From contig CM075855.1 in NCBI GenBank assembly GCA_037975125.1, forward strand, positions 78,588,945-78,652,944: a DNA stretch of 64,000 nucleotides, read 5' to 3'. Shown in pieces: positions 26,401 to 37,600 of the stretch (positions are counted from its first letter, which is position 1; each line of letters starts with the position of its first letter). The DNA comes from Latrodectus hesperus (taxonomy: Eukaryota; Arthropoda; Arachnida; Araneae; Theridiidae). The position numbers and the translations under genes are program-made. The notes beneath the pieces are model-generated. The model was given only the letters and a program-made list of their open reading frames with translations. It did not search any database and was not told the DNA's origin.

Positions 26401-27805
26401 TGGTGCCCAGAAACAAACGATATAAAGGTATTTGAAGTTATCGAATATTATTCGGAACAAGCTTGTTTTGTTATTAATCAAGATAAAACTAAATACATGT
26501 GTGTTACTAAAAATGCCTTTACCTCAATTCATTTTTCAATTGGAGCTGTTAATTTTAAAGCAGTTGAAGATTTTATTTATCTAGAATTTCTGTTTAACAG
26601 AATCGGTCCTTCCAGAGATTAAGAGATGCACAGTTGCAGCAAATAAAGTTTTTACTAAGATCCATGTTTTTATCCATAAGACCTTTATGCTGCAGAAACT
26701 AAGACCCTGAGAGGAATGGTTGCTGAGCATATTTGAATACAAGATTTTGAGTAATATTTTTTGGTGGAATTCAAGAAAATGGCATCTTGTGTCGAAGACA
26801 CAAAGCCGAACTATATCTAATGTTCAAAGAGTTATTCATTATACTGAATTCAGCCAATTCAAATGTGTTTGACATGTCATCCGCTTGAACACTAATATGC
26901 TATAGGAAATCTTTTAATTTAGACCATAAAACACAATAGAAAGAACTAAACCTCGATGGCTAAACGCAATAGAACAGGATTATCTGGTCCTGAGAATAAA
27001 GAATTGGAAGAGTTAAGCTTCTAGTAGAGGTGGATGGAAGCATCTGGTTCAGAAGACCGAGGCTCAACTTGGGCTGTCGCGATATGCCGGATGATTGCAT
27101 TTCTGTAATTGTTCGTTCTAAATAGGTATAGGATTTTATATACAAATGAATTTCTTTCCTTTTTAAACAATATCTGAATACGAGTTTGAGACTCAAAATG
27201 ACCATTGTTTAAAATGTATTGACCCTCTTGGAGCAATTCCACTACAATCTCTTATTTCTTCCTGCACACTTTCAATTGATTGCTCTGTTTCACATATTCA
27301 TATTATTACCAAGTAAAAAATAACCTAACATTATTTGTACATTTTCTAAGAGGATGAAGTGAAATAAGTTTTTCATTCGTTATGCACACACAACTTGTAT
27401 TAAAGCAAATGCTTCATAAAGATATTTTAAATAATTTTAATTGAAATCAAATTGTACACTAATTTAAAAAAAAACTATTAACTACTCTTAAGTGAATTAT
27501 GGGAAGCAATTTGAAAAAATATTTTCACAGATATGGAACAAAGGAATATGACGATTTTAAGAAAACTGAATTTTATATTTAAAAAGTGTTAAAACAAATA
27601 TATTCTATTGAATTATTTAATTTACATAAGAAGAATCTAATTTTAAAGCAATCACTAAATTGTTATATTTTATTTATTTATTTGCAAATTACTTGTCAGT
27701 AATGTTGTTATTTGTTACAGGTATTTGTTTGACATTCATTCAAGAGAAAATATTTCGGATATTAGAGTATTTAATCTTGTTAAAAAATTGGAGTATTACC
27801 GATAA
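13420..27805 (+). CDS. SAMD3-like protein, five exons, 5' end uncertain
   Basis: Exons are 13420-13462, 17313-18454, 21467-21536, 22864-23032 and 27721-27805, all with GT-AG introns and matching phases. They total 1509 nt, 502 codons plus a stop. The large exon has blocks typical of proteins annotated as sterile alpha motif domain-containing protein 3-like, in the region outside the SAM domain. These blocks are F-K-I-P-W-x-K with a helical I-I-x-E-x-R-K segment, then N-W-R-P, then Q-R-R-D-I with W-P-L-L-F and L-L-T-G-V-D. The last exons give P-C-L-I-I-C-G-D-S-P and F-A-S-Y-H-V-F-N-I-x-Y-P, which also match that family's C-terminus. No SAM domain is visible, and the molecular role is unknown. 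The first ATG in the open frame is 17339 (479 residues). The 43-nt exon at 13420 fits in phase and adds an acidic segment, but it has no start codon and would read into a stop just past its donor, so it is less certain. Introns hold many transposons, yet the exons are undamaged. Confidence 0.68.
13855..13905. repeat. Short inverted repeat (hairpin) in the first intron
   Basis: TTGAGTTTGGAAGCT at 13861 is followed after an 8-base spacer by AGCTTTCAAACTCAA. The arms pair over 15 bases with one G-T-type mismatch, and A/T pairing extends the stem a few bases on each side. It lies in the intron between the 43-nt exon and the large exon. It could be a MITE remnant or chance; the loop is short for a microRNA precursor. 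Confidence 0.5.
15170..15510 (+). pseudogene. 3' fragment of a LINE ORF2 (RTE/CR1-like tail)
   Basis: The frame at 15187-15300 contains R-L-R-W-L-G-H-V-W-R, the signature found near the C-terminus of many non-LTR reverse transcriptase proteins. It is followed after frameshifts by a proline/tryptophan block resembling R-P-P-T-x-W-L-D-D and by N-W-E-N. No reverse transcriptase core is present, so this is a 5'-truncated dead copy in an intron, in the same direction as the host gene. Confidence 0.75.
19527..20918 (-). mobile_element. Tc1-type transposon with terminal inverted repeats
   Basis: The left end TACACTCATGTCCATAAA at 19527 is repeated in inverted orientation at the right end, finishing at 20918, over about 26 bases. 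Both ends finish in TA, the target dinucleotide of Tc1/mariner elements. At 1392 bp the element is close to the usual full length, and it carries one transposase relic on the minus strand. Confidence 0.88.
19755..20662 (-). pseudogene. Tc1 transposase, inactivated
   Basis: The ATG at 20662-20660 begins M-V-Q-R-K-H-L-D-D, and the frame ends at TAA 19757-19755. The span of 908 nt is not a multiple of three, so at least one indel is present. The catalytic triad region is visible: F-S-D-E-S-R-F (first Asp), L-V-D-D-N-A-R-P-H (second Asp) and P-D-L-N-P-I-E-H-V-W-D (third acidic residue), as in DD34E transposases. A tryptophan codon before P-A-Y-S-P-D is now TGA, and another TGA follows M-L-A. The protein would have bound the terminal repeats and catalysed cut-and-paste transposition; this copy cannot. 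Confidence 0.88.
21537..22863. other. Intron of the SAMD3-like gene, nothing recognised
   Basis: A+T-rich sequence with no coding motif or repeat boundary. Confidence 0.5.
23381..23434. repeat. (TA)n microsatellite
   Basis: About 27 TA units with one internal interruption (ATGTAT) occur in the last intron of the SAMD3-like gene. Confidence 0.95.
24090..27140 (+). mobile_element. RTE-like LINE remnant (endonuclease and reverse transcriptase)
   Basis: Across many frameshifts and stops the plus strand reads as a non-LTR element ORF. At about 24440-24490 is R-I-D-I...Q-E-x-R-W-T-G-Q, the start of the apurinic-type endonuclease domain as in proteins often named craniofacial development protein 2-like. 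At about 24720-25000 are remnants of L-G-D-L-N-A-K and N-Q-I-D-H-V-L-I-D-S-R, the endonuclease C-terminus. At about 25920-26040 there is a fingers region with Q-x-G-F and G-K-S-T-V-D. At 26308-26620 is L-E-R-V-I-W-K-S-G-V-N-T-R followed by N-Q-D-K-T-K-Y-M. A tail near 26700-27120 resembles the end of such ORFs. The copy is heavily decayed, in host-gene orientation inside the last intron; boundaries are approximate. Confidence 0.75.
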
Positions 27806-28313
27806 AAGAAATATCACTGATTGTTATGTTTTGTTGAGTGCCTATTAATGTATGCATTTATTTTTCTTGCAATATTGATTTTTGACACATTTCATGAAAA
27901 TAAATATTTTTATAGAATCTAATAACCTTAAATAATTCATTAACATAAATTCGTAATTATACAAAAAATGAGTGGTACAAGTTTTCTTCATGAAAACATT
28001 AAATGAACAAGAATTGTTTAAAACACTTCCGATATCTTGATTACCTTTGAAATAATATGCTACAATAAACTTTTAAACAAATAAATTTTCAAACAACTTC
28101 ATTTAATATCAAATAACTGCACTTAATATTTAAGTTGACATATCTATAGTTACAATTCATAAAAATTAAAGAATGTAAAATAAGTAAACAGTTGGATGAT
28201 GATTTTAAGATATTTTACAACTCTAATTCACTGAACAAAATTTGTGAGTTTGTGAGATACACATTTACCCTTTAAATAATGGTGTACATATTTCCAAAAT
28301 TCACACAACTTAC
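27806..28313. other. Intergenic gap between two convergent genes
   Basis: Contains the plus-strand AATAAA at 27899 and the minus-strand AATAAA at 28314-28319. No other feature was seen. Confidence 0.6.
27899..27904 (+). terminator. Polyadenylation signal of the SAMD3-like gene
   Basis: AATAAA lies 94 bp after the TAA at 27803-27805 and supports that exon as the terminal one. Confidence 0.6.
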
Positions 28314-28319
28314 TTTATT
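28314..28319 (-). terminator. Possible polyadenylation signal of IPPK
   Basis: AATAAA on the minus strand begins only 2 bp after the IPPK stop. It is the only canonical hexamer I see before the convergent gene's 3' end. A weaker ATTAAA lies at 28102-28107. Use of the first would give an unusually short 3' untranslated region. Confidence 0.4.
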
Positions 28320-28321
28320 TA

Positions 28322-31300
28322 TCACACTGGTAAACTCAAACATGATTGCAACCATAGGGGTGCACGTTTATAATGCTTTTCAATTCTATTTAAAGGTTTA
28401 TTGAACAAATCAACTGCTGCAACAGAAAATAAGTATTGTTTCCCATATTCATCAGAGATTAAATTTGCATTTTGAGTGTCAGCACTGAAATAAAGGCAAT
28501 TTAATGTAAGACGAATGTTAATTTTCAATATAATATGCAAAAATGAATAGTATTTGATTAAGAGTAAGTCTTCAATGCAACAATATAAATAATAACATTA
28601 ATCATAGGGCAACTTTATAGGAAGAATTTTAACTATTTGCAAGGAGCAAGAGTAAACTTAAAAAAAGCATTCAGTGTATTTTCATGGCCCTTCCAATTGT
28701 ATACGTGTTAATTTTCTTTAAACAAAATCTTAAAATAAAAACTTTCTTTTGAAAGAAATTTCATTCCTTAACTATATTTCTTACTTTATGAGAAATATTC
28801 TATTATTTTGAACATAGTTTTCAACATAAACAAAAGATTGCAAACAATGTTGATCAGGATAAATTCTTAGAAACAAGTCTCGGAAAAGAATAGTGAAAAT
28901 TCTTCAATTGTAAAATATACAAATGAACTTGCAATTTCATCCTTATAGTAACATGCCGCTACCAAGGTAGCACTGATTTATTTTTTAATTTCTGCATTTT
29001 AGATTAATAGAGAGAATAAAAGATGTGATGTAATAAGTGATGAAAATATTAAGACTTCTAATAGGTCAAGATGATTTGGCTACACACTACTCTTTATGAA
29101 TTTTATTGAAGAACCATTATAAATGTATCTCATTTTTTCAAGGGTCTTATCCATTGAATTTATGAGAAATATTAACCTTTATGAAAAATACTTGTATTAA
29201 ATCAAATGTTCTGAAAATTATATATAAGCCACATGAGTTTATGTAAAATGTCCAATGCTCACAAGCATGAGTACCTATTCAAAACATTTTGCACACAGTT
29301 ACAATATTATCAGACAGTTGCGGCTTTTGTAATTTTTTATTATCTATAACTTGATTGGAAAAAATTTATAATCTGATGTAAATATATGAAGTGTAAAAAA
29401 CATACATATATTATTTTTAGAAACTATTTAACTATACTGAATATTTTAACAATTATTTCTATTCAAATATCTCAAAATTATAAAGACCAACACAAAATTT
29501 TTTTGTAAAATTGAAGTTGTTGATCCACTATTTTCCTTGATAACTTCCTATACATGATTTTTCATTGACTTAATCAGGTTTGCAAGTAGAAAATTTTTTT
29601 TTTATCTCTAATAGCTCTACTTTCATATTGTACACAAAATCGTACCAACAATTACCTTGATAAAATTAACTAGTTGAATGAACCTTTAAGCTTTTTTATG
29701 ATTTATGTTTGGAGTATGGTTTAGCAGTAGAGGACCTTGATTCTTCCTTTCTGAAATCAATTTTTAGCTGTTTTTAACACTATCTTACTGTTTGATACCC
29801 CTAAAAGTCAATTAAAAAGTATTAAGTGTCAATAAAGTAATCATTGATAAACAGCTGAATTTTTACAGGAGTTACAAGTCCTATTTTCCATGATATTCAA
29901 AAGATCCCCATACTACCACAAACTTACTATTACTACTCCAAATAATCTGGAGAAATTTCGAGTTTATATCTCAGTAAATTACACCAACAGTAAATTTAGC
30001 ATACAAGAACCACCTGAATGGAAATTTTTTATTTTTCAAATGGAAAAATAATTTTTTCCGTGTACCATAAAAAGTTACGACTACAAATTTAAAGCATTAC
30101 ATTATTCATTGTGACAAAATTCTGTTAAGAACTAATAATCAAAATAGTGAGTAAAAATAAGTCTGTCACACTTTATAATAACTTTTTGCACATGAAAGCT
30201 TATTCAGTTAGATTCAGAACAACTACAAACATATACTTCAAAGGAATAAAATGAAAATCATAAATTGTTGAACTAAAAGCCAGAACTCAAATCAATTGAT
30301 ACCAGGTTAACAAATGTCAATTATGAATTATTGTCTTTTTTTTAATTCAAATTCTTTTAGTCTTTAAAGTTGTTTAATTTTTAGATTAAAGCTTTTAACT
30401 AAAATAGTCTTACTAGTATAAAAAATATTGTATAAAACATTTTTAGGTCAATTTTTTTATTTTGCATAGATTTATGATAGCCTTATTTTTATATTTCTCA
30501 TCCGTGAAAAACACTCAAATATTAATAACATGATATTTTAAAGTTGCATAATGCTGAAATAAAATAATCTCAAAATAAGTGCTATAATATAAATTGTAAG
30601 AAAAGTTCATTTTCATTCTCTTACAAATATTTGATATTTCATTCTGCTGCATTAACTTAAATCCCATTGCTGAAATTAAAATAATAATAATATAGGATTT
30701 CTCTAGGGAATGAAACAAACAGCTTTTATAACAGAAAAAATAACTGTGTGTGGACAGATAACAAAACAATAAATACACTCTTTCTCTATAAACTCTGCTC
30801 CCAGGTATTTGTAATAACATTTTTTTTCTCTTTTTGTGTCAAGTAATGGGTGTTTTGATGCATGCAGAAATAACCAAACTACCAGATGTCAGTAATAATA
30901 TGCATAATACATTAAAAATACATAAAAAAGATTGTAAGATTCATTTTTATTAATTTTGGGGTATAAGTTATTCTGCATTTTTAATTTTTTTAAATAATAT
31001 TGGGTGACTAATCCTTCGCCACAAGGCCAGAAACTGCTACTCATTTGTTGTTACCCTGTGGGCACCTGTGAACTAAGTCACGGAGGCGAGTAGCACTACC
31101 CAATTTTTAATTTATAGACCATATGATATTTAAATAGAATTGAATAGCATTTACTAATAAATTAAATGTTATATATCATCAAATTTAATAATCCAAAACA
31201 TTCACGCCTAATTGTAAAAGAGTTAAGCATACATTAATGCTTAATGTAGTTAAAAATTTAACACAGTTTACATCCTGCCCAATATAAATCAATGCAAGAT

Positions 31301-31604
31301 AATTTAGATTCCAATTAAATAATTCATTAACACATTAAACAGTTTTTAAAAAAGAGGAAAACAAAATTTTATACTTTTTAGCTCTACACAAAAAAGTTTA
31401 TTTTCTTAAAACCTTTTTTATTTTATTTATTTATAATTATTTATAATTATTTTTTTTATAGTTTACAAAACCAAAATGAAACTTAACACTAATGCTACAT
31501 ACATGCTGTATAAGTGTCAGTTATTATCTATGTCACTATGTCATGAATATATTTTCATAATTCCCATAAAGAATTCCATAATAAGCAAAATGTCACAAAC
31601 CAAA

Positions 31605-31685
<81 letters not shown>

Positions 31686-34600
31686 TATTCATCTCCAGCT
31701 GTATTGCATGATATTGGAAAACTTTAAATTATTAATTTGGAATTAAAATAGTTAAAATAAATTATTGTTTAAAAAAATTATTAATCATTATTTAAAAAAA
31801 ATTATATCCAATACATCTTAAAATACATCTAAAGAGATGTTTGACATAGATCAATCTTAAAGAATATTTTATTATTTTAGAGATTAACCTTTATGAACAT
31901 TTTTTTATCATTTTTAATAAAAAATATCCATTAATTATTGCAGTATCAAATGATATTGATGTAAGTATGTATCCTATTACTGAAGTCAATACTTTTTTAA
32001 TTTTATTATATCAATACACATCAATCCATATATGCCTATAATTTAAGAATCTAAATAATCAATGAACGAATTCCTATTTTTGAGGAAAATCATGAGAGAA
32101 ACTTTTTATTCAGGAATTTATGTTGTTGATAATACATGATAGTAATGAAAGAATTTAAATGCAAAGTATCTATAAAATCTGATAGATTTTGATGCTTATT
32201 AGATTATAAAACAATGACGATATAAGCAATCTGCAGGTATTTATTCATACAATAATTCACATTTTTATATTGTAGAAGTTTACTTATATAAATGATTATT
32301 TTCCAAGTCGAACAGTTTTTTTGTAAGTAATGTGTGTGTTTATTAATTATAGATAATTTCCTATTCAAGTTTGAGTATTTCTTTTCTTTGTCGTCCATAT
32401 TGGACATTTCACTAAAACATAAATAGGGTCCTTTTCTATGATCACCCAAATCAACTACTTTTTTGAGGATTTGTAAAAGGAATTGTTTATAGAAAAAAAA
32501 TGTCAAATGTTGGTTAGTATATGATCAAGATAACAATTGCATTAGTTTAAAAATTAGCCCATACCTAGCATGAAACTGATTACTCTTGACATTCTCAGCC
32601 AAAGAAAGGCTGAACTAGTAACTGAAAGGTTAACGTTCTGTTAAACTGTTCACAGGTTCCAATCCCACTTCAAGCATAGATGCTTTTAGTGGTTCAGAAT
32701 GTCTTTTAAACTAATTAGCACTAGTGTGTTTCCTTTTTCTTTTTCTTTTTTTTTGTCAAGAGAAAAACTAAACTACAAAAGAAACACTTACATAAAAGTT
32801 AATAAAAAATAATAATAAATAAATAAAAATATTTTGAATCTATCTAATTATTCCTTTTGTCAGTTTAAATTTGTTCTTATATAAATTATTAAGCATCAAA
32901 ATTCATCAGACGTTTCTTCATTATTTTGTAAATTATTATTCTTCATCCGTATTTTCAATCATTATTTTCTTGTATCTTCATTATTTTGTAAATTAAATTT
33001 TGAAAAAATTAAAGTTTCTCTACATTATTACTATTAACATATTTATTAGATGCAAAGATTACTGTAAGTACCATTTAACATTAACTGAATGATGAAGACT
33101 TTCTTTAAATATCTTATAAGTACATACTGTCATTAATAATTTCCTGTAACATTAACTTATTTAAATGTTTGATTTTATTTAAAACATTCAGTTTTTAGGA
33201 AAATTTAAAACGTTTTCATTGCATTAAATGCAATACAAAATATGTAAATTAATTATTAAAATTAATTTCATACTAATTATAAATAATAAAAAATTATAAC
33301 TTGTAGAAATTTTTTTAAATTTTGATTGAAACTTTTAAGTGTATTTCTATATTGTAATTAATTGCCATCATAAAATAGATTTAAAAAAATAATTTGTACT
33401 TTTTAGCTTCTAAATTTTTTGAAATCATTTCAAATAAGAATGAGTTTTAAATATTAATCAATACATAATTTTCATCAGTAAACTTTATAAATTTATTTTG
33501 AAATTTCAAAAATATTTAACGTTTTTTAAATGGAAAGAAAAGATTTATTAAAGTATTGAAAAATTAAATTCTTATAAAAGTCAATTAAAATCAAATGTTA
33601 AGAATAAAGCAATACCTGCCAGCATAATTTTGTAAAGCTAACATAATGGAGCAGTCCTTTGCAATTAAAGCCACACTAAATTCCCAAACCTAAAAAATAA
33701 TGCATTTTAAATTAAATTTGTATTCATTCTTAACAAGTGTGTGTTAATTTATCCAAAAATGTTTATAAAGCTATATATTTGTTCTTAAAAAATTTCTTTA
33801 TGATCTTTATCGTAAATATGTTTTATTATTTCTAATTCTTATAATTTTATTATTATTTCTAATAATTAAGAAATTTTTTTATTATTTCTAATTCATTTTA
33901 TGAAAAATTTTTAAAACTGTTTATAAACTGTTTGGTCTAAATTTTAAAGTTTTATTTTACCTAATGATCAAGCAAATATAGTATGTCTGAAAATACCAAT
34001 TTCAAACACCAGATATTTAAATCTCAGATTACCAGGCCTCAAAATACTCAGATACAATGCAAAATTCATTATTTTTCATGCTAGACTTTTTTAGGTAAAA
34101 GTTTAAATTGATATTACAAGAAAAATTTTAAATCTTTTGTTTGTTGAATTTAAGATGAAAAATAAATAAAATTTTAGTCCAATTGTTACTAAAATTTTAT
34201 ATTTAGTTTGTTGCTCAATTGTCACTTTTTGGACAAAAGGGCTAACTAGACAGAAATCTACAATTTAAAGTGAATTCCAAACTACTGGAAACATCCATGG
34301 TCAAGCATGGGATTCGAAGGATAGATTGCTAAACATTTGGCTACCAGTTTGATTATATGCAGTTGATATAGTGGAACTTCAATATAATGGTACCTTTTGA
34401 GACCAAGTAATAACTGGCACCAAAATATGGTTGACGATATAAAGGTTTTTCGATATTTTTTACTCTCCAATAGGTTTACTTGTTAGATAAATTAAGTTTG
34501 AAAATAGGTGTGTAGATACAAAAATATACTAAATATTATCATACAAAAATATGCTAGTCTTTAAAGCATATTTTGTTTATTCATCGGTAAAATATAAAAA

Positions 34601-37600
34601 TACTAAATGTGGAAATCCATTAACTCATTAAAATGAAATACACTTTAAATACAAGAATTACTAAATGCTGAAAATTGAACACAGATATGAGCTATTATTT
34701 TTAAAAGTTTGATAAATTTTTGCTTTTCTGCTTTATTTAGGTTTAACTAAATTCCAATTACATAAAAATTATAAATTAGGTAATATTTATGCTTATTTTT
34801 TCCCCTACAGAGTGAATATCGGAAAATATAAAAGTAGATTATATGTAGTAAAATTTAATAGTTGAGATAGAAAAATAAAAATAGATCATAAATGTAATCT
34901 GAAAATTAATCGAACTCCATGACAATGAGAATTTATTTTAAGCTTTTGCTAGAGGAATAGGATTTTTTCATAGCTGTTTCATACAAAAATATGGAATCCA
35001 CACAGTTTTTTAATTGAGTGATAAAAATATTAATTTTGAAGCAATTCATCTGATATTTGTAAACATACTTTCCATTTGAGTAAAGATTGAAAAGAATTGT
35101 CTAAAAATGTATCTCATCATACTATATTTACAATGGTTAAAATATTAAGGCTAATAAATTATTCAAGTTTGTTTAGGAATTTGAGATGAATTTTAAAATA
35201 ATTATCATCTCAAGAACAAATTTTAACAATTTTTGGACTATTCAAGTATTTTAAATAAATAAAAAATACATTTACTTGATCAAATTGAATTTGGCAATTG
35301 AAAAAAATCAAATTCATAATAAATGATTCCATTAGCTGTGAATTGCATAGTTAAGGAATAAATAAAAAAACTTTCAAGTAACAAATAAATTATAAAAATG
35401 TTAACTAAATTAATGAAACCTCACCTTCCTAGAAGCATATTGGTAGTCAGATTCATCTTCCGTTTTTTCCTTCTGTCCTAAATGAGGTGGTATTTCTGAT
35501 CTTGAATAACATCCAATTTGATTGCACTTTCTAAAACGAATCATTAAAATCTGCATACAACTTGCAATTATTAGAAAATTCTCACATTGGTGTATTTTTG
35601 CGCAAATTAACAATTTAAATTTTAAATATAAGTGAATAATAAATAAATACTAACTCTTCTGCATGACTTTTTATTTTTTTCAATAAAGAAAATGTTGTCT
35701 GTATATCTAACTTATCTAGCTTCTGAACTCTTAAAATCCTATGAAGAACACAGTTTGGTACTAAGTTATGGCAAGAATCTGTTAAAGGAAATATAAATAT
35801 TTCAGAATGTAATGATAAGAAAATTATATCTATAAATCTAAAAAGAATTAAGAAGACTTTTTTTCCACTTCTTGAAATTCAAATTACAATAAATAAATTT
35901 TCCATAAAGTCATTATACAGCAAATTATATTTATACAAAAAATTTTCAGAGTTATCTACTAAATAATTGATGTAATATTATTCACACAAAAATGAATTTA
36001 ACTATAAAAATATTCAGTCTGCTTAAAATAATTACAAAAACTCAAATGAATATTAAATTTTTTTCATAATAAAACAATATATTTACTTTTATCTATTAAT
36101 CTATTTTTTGCTTTAAATATTCCTATTTTCATTTCGTGTTAACCAAGATATAAATCTATGTAAAAAATGCACACTCTGAAAAATCACTTAACTTTACAGT
36201 AGGAAACTAATGTTCACTGTTGAACTCAAAAGTCATATAGTATAGAAATGTTTCCTTTAAATGCTACTTATTAAGCATGTAAAGAATATATCAAATTCAG
36301 GAAATTTTAAATAGTATGTAAAATGTGAGATTTTAGACAGAAAGTTTTTCGACTTTAATAACTATTATATACTGCGTTAAGAAATTCTTTTTCCAGTGAA
36401 GAGTAAAGATTTGGTCTTGATGTAGAGGCAAATAAATAACAGTATTTTTTAGTAACAATTAATTTTTGAAGATCAATATAAAACTTAGTTTAACATTGAT
36501 AGTTATCTACTTTTAATGTAATCAAAATATTCATATAAGTACATTTACATGATCTAAATATTGATGTTTAAGGCAAGTGCATGTTATACATGTACCATAT
36601 CTCTCAAAAATATGCATTATATTTTCAAAGATTATACCTCCTTCTGACACTATTGAATTTGAATAAAAAAATAATTTTATAATATAAATTTGCTACCATA
36701 TTTTTGCTTTTGTAATAATCATTTTTATGTTTTTATATAGTAGTTAAATACAAGAATATTTTCTTAACATAAAAATCTTTAGATGATTTTACATTTTGTC
36801 TATCAGAATACATATGAAAAATATAAATATATGGAAGGAAAAAATATATGTAAACAAAAACTGTTAATACATCAATTTTAAACTTCTAATATAACATCAT
36901 ATGAAACTATTACACATGATTTCAAAATAATGTTTACCATTTTGACTTGAATTACAATTTGGAAATGCATTTGCACATCTTATTGTATCACATTTATCTG
37001 AAAATGAAATAATTTCTTCATCTTTACATGGCAGTGGTTTCAATAAAACTTCAATGACTAGTTTACACAATAGATCATCACATCTATAATAAAAAAAAGT
37101 AATTATGTACTATGATTCATTTTATGAGTAAATGTAATTTAAATGCTGATATTAAACAGTTTAACAACTTAATGTAAACACTCAGCTTTTCAGAAGACTT
37201 AGTATTTAGGTTTCCATTTACACTTCAAAAATTTGCCATCAGAAATATTTTTTCAATAAAATATTACATTGGACATTATAAGTTGTTTCAACAACTTGAC
37301 GAAATCAATATGCAATAATGTCAGTTAAATGTTCATACAAAAATAATAATGGAAAATAAGATAACTATCAAATAATGCAAAGATAAAAATTTACAAATAA
37401 ATTTATGATCTAAACCAATTAATAAAATGATTGACCAATTAGTTAATTTATAACTCGAAATCACTTTTTGTCCACAACCAATAATGAATTGGAATTTAAA
37501 ATTATATTGTGGTATTAAGAGAGGAATAATATACTTATAGGAAAGGTTATATTCTTATTTATTTTATAATTTAATAGATATAATAATTTATTTGTGAAAT

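Larger units (their letters stand above)
28485..33615. other. IPPK intron 12, largest intron
   Basis: Mostly A+T-rich DNA without recognisable features. It contains a small GC-richer inverted segment at 31.0 kb, a TA microsatellite at 31.6 kb and a degenerate SINE at 32.6 kb. Confidence 0.6.

Noticed and set aside
31476..31727. Reading frame with a long isoleucine/tyrosine repeat
   Set aside because: It is the translation of a (TA)n microsatellite inside an IPPK intron, with no splice support.
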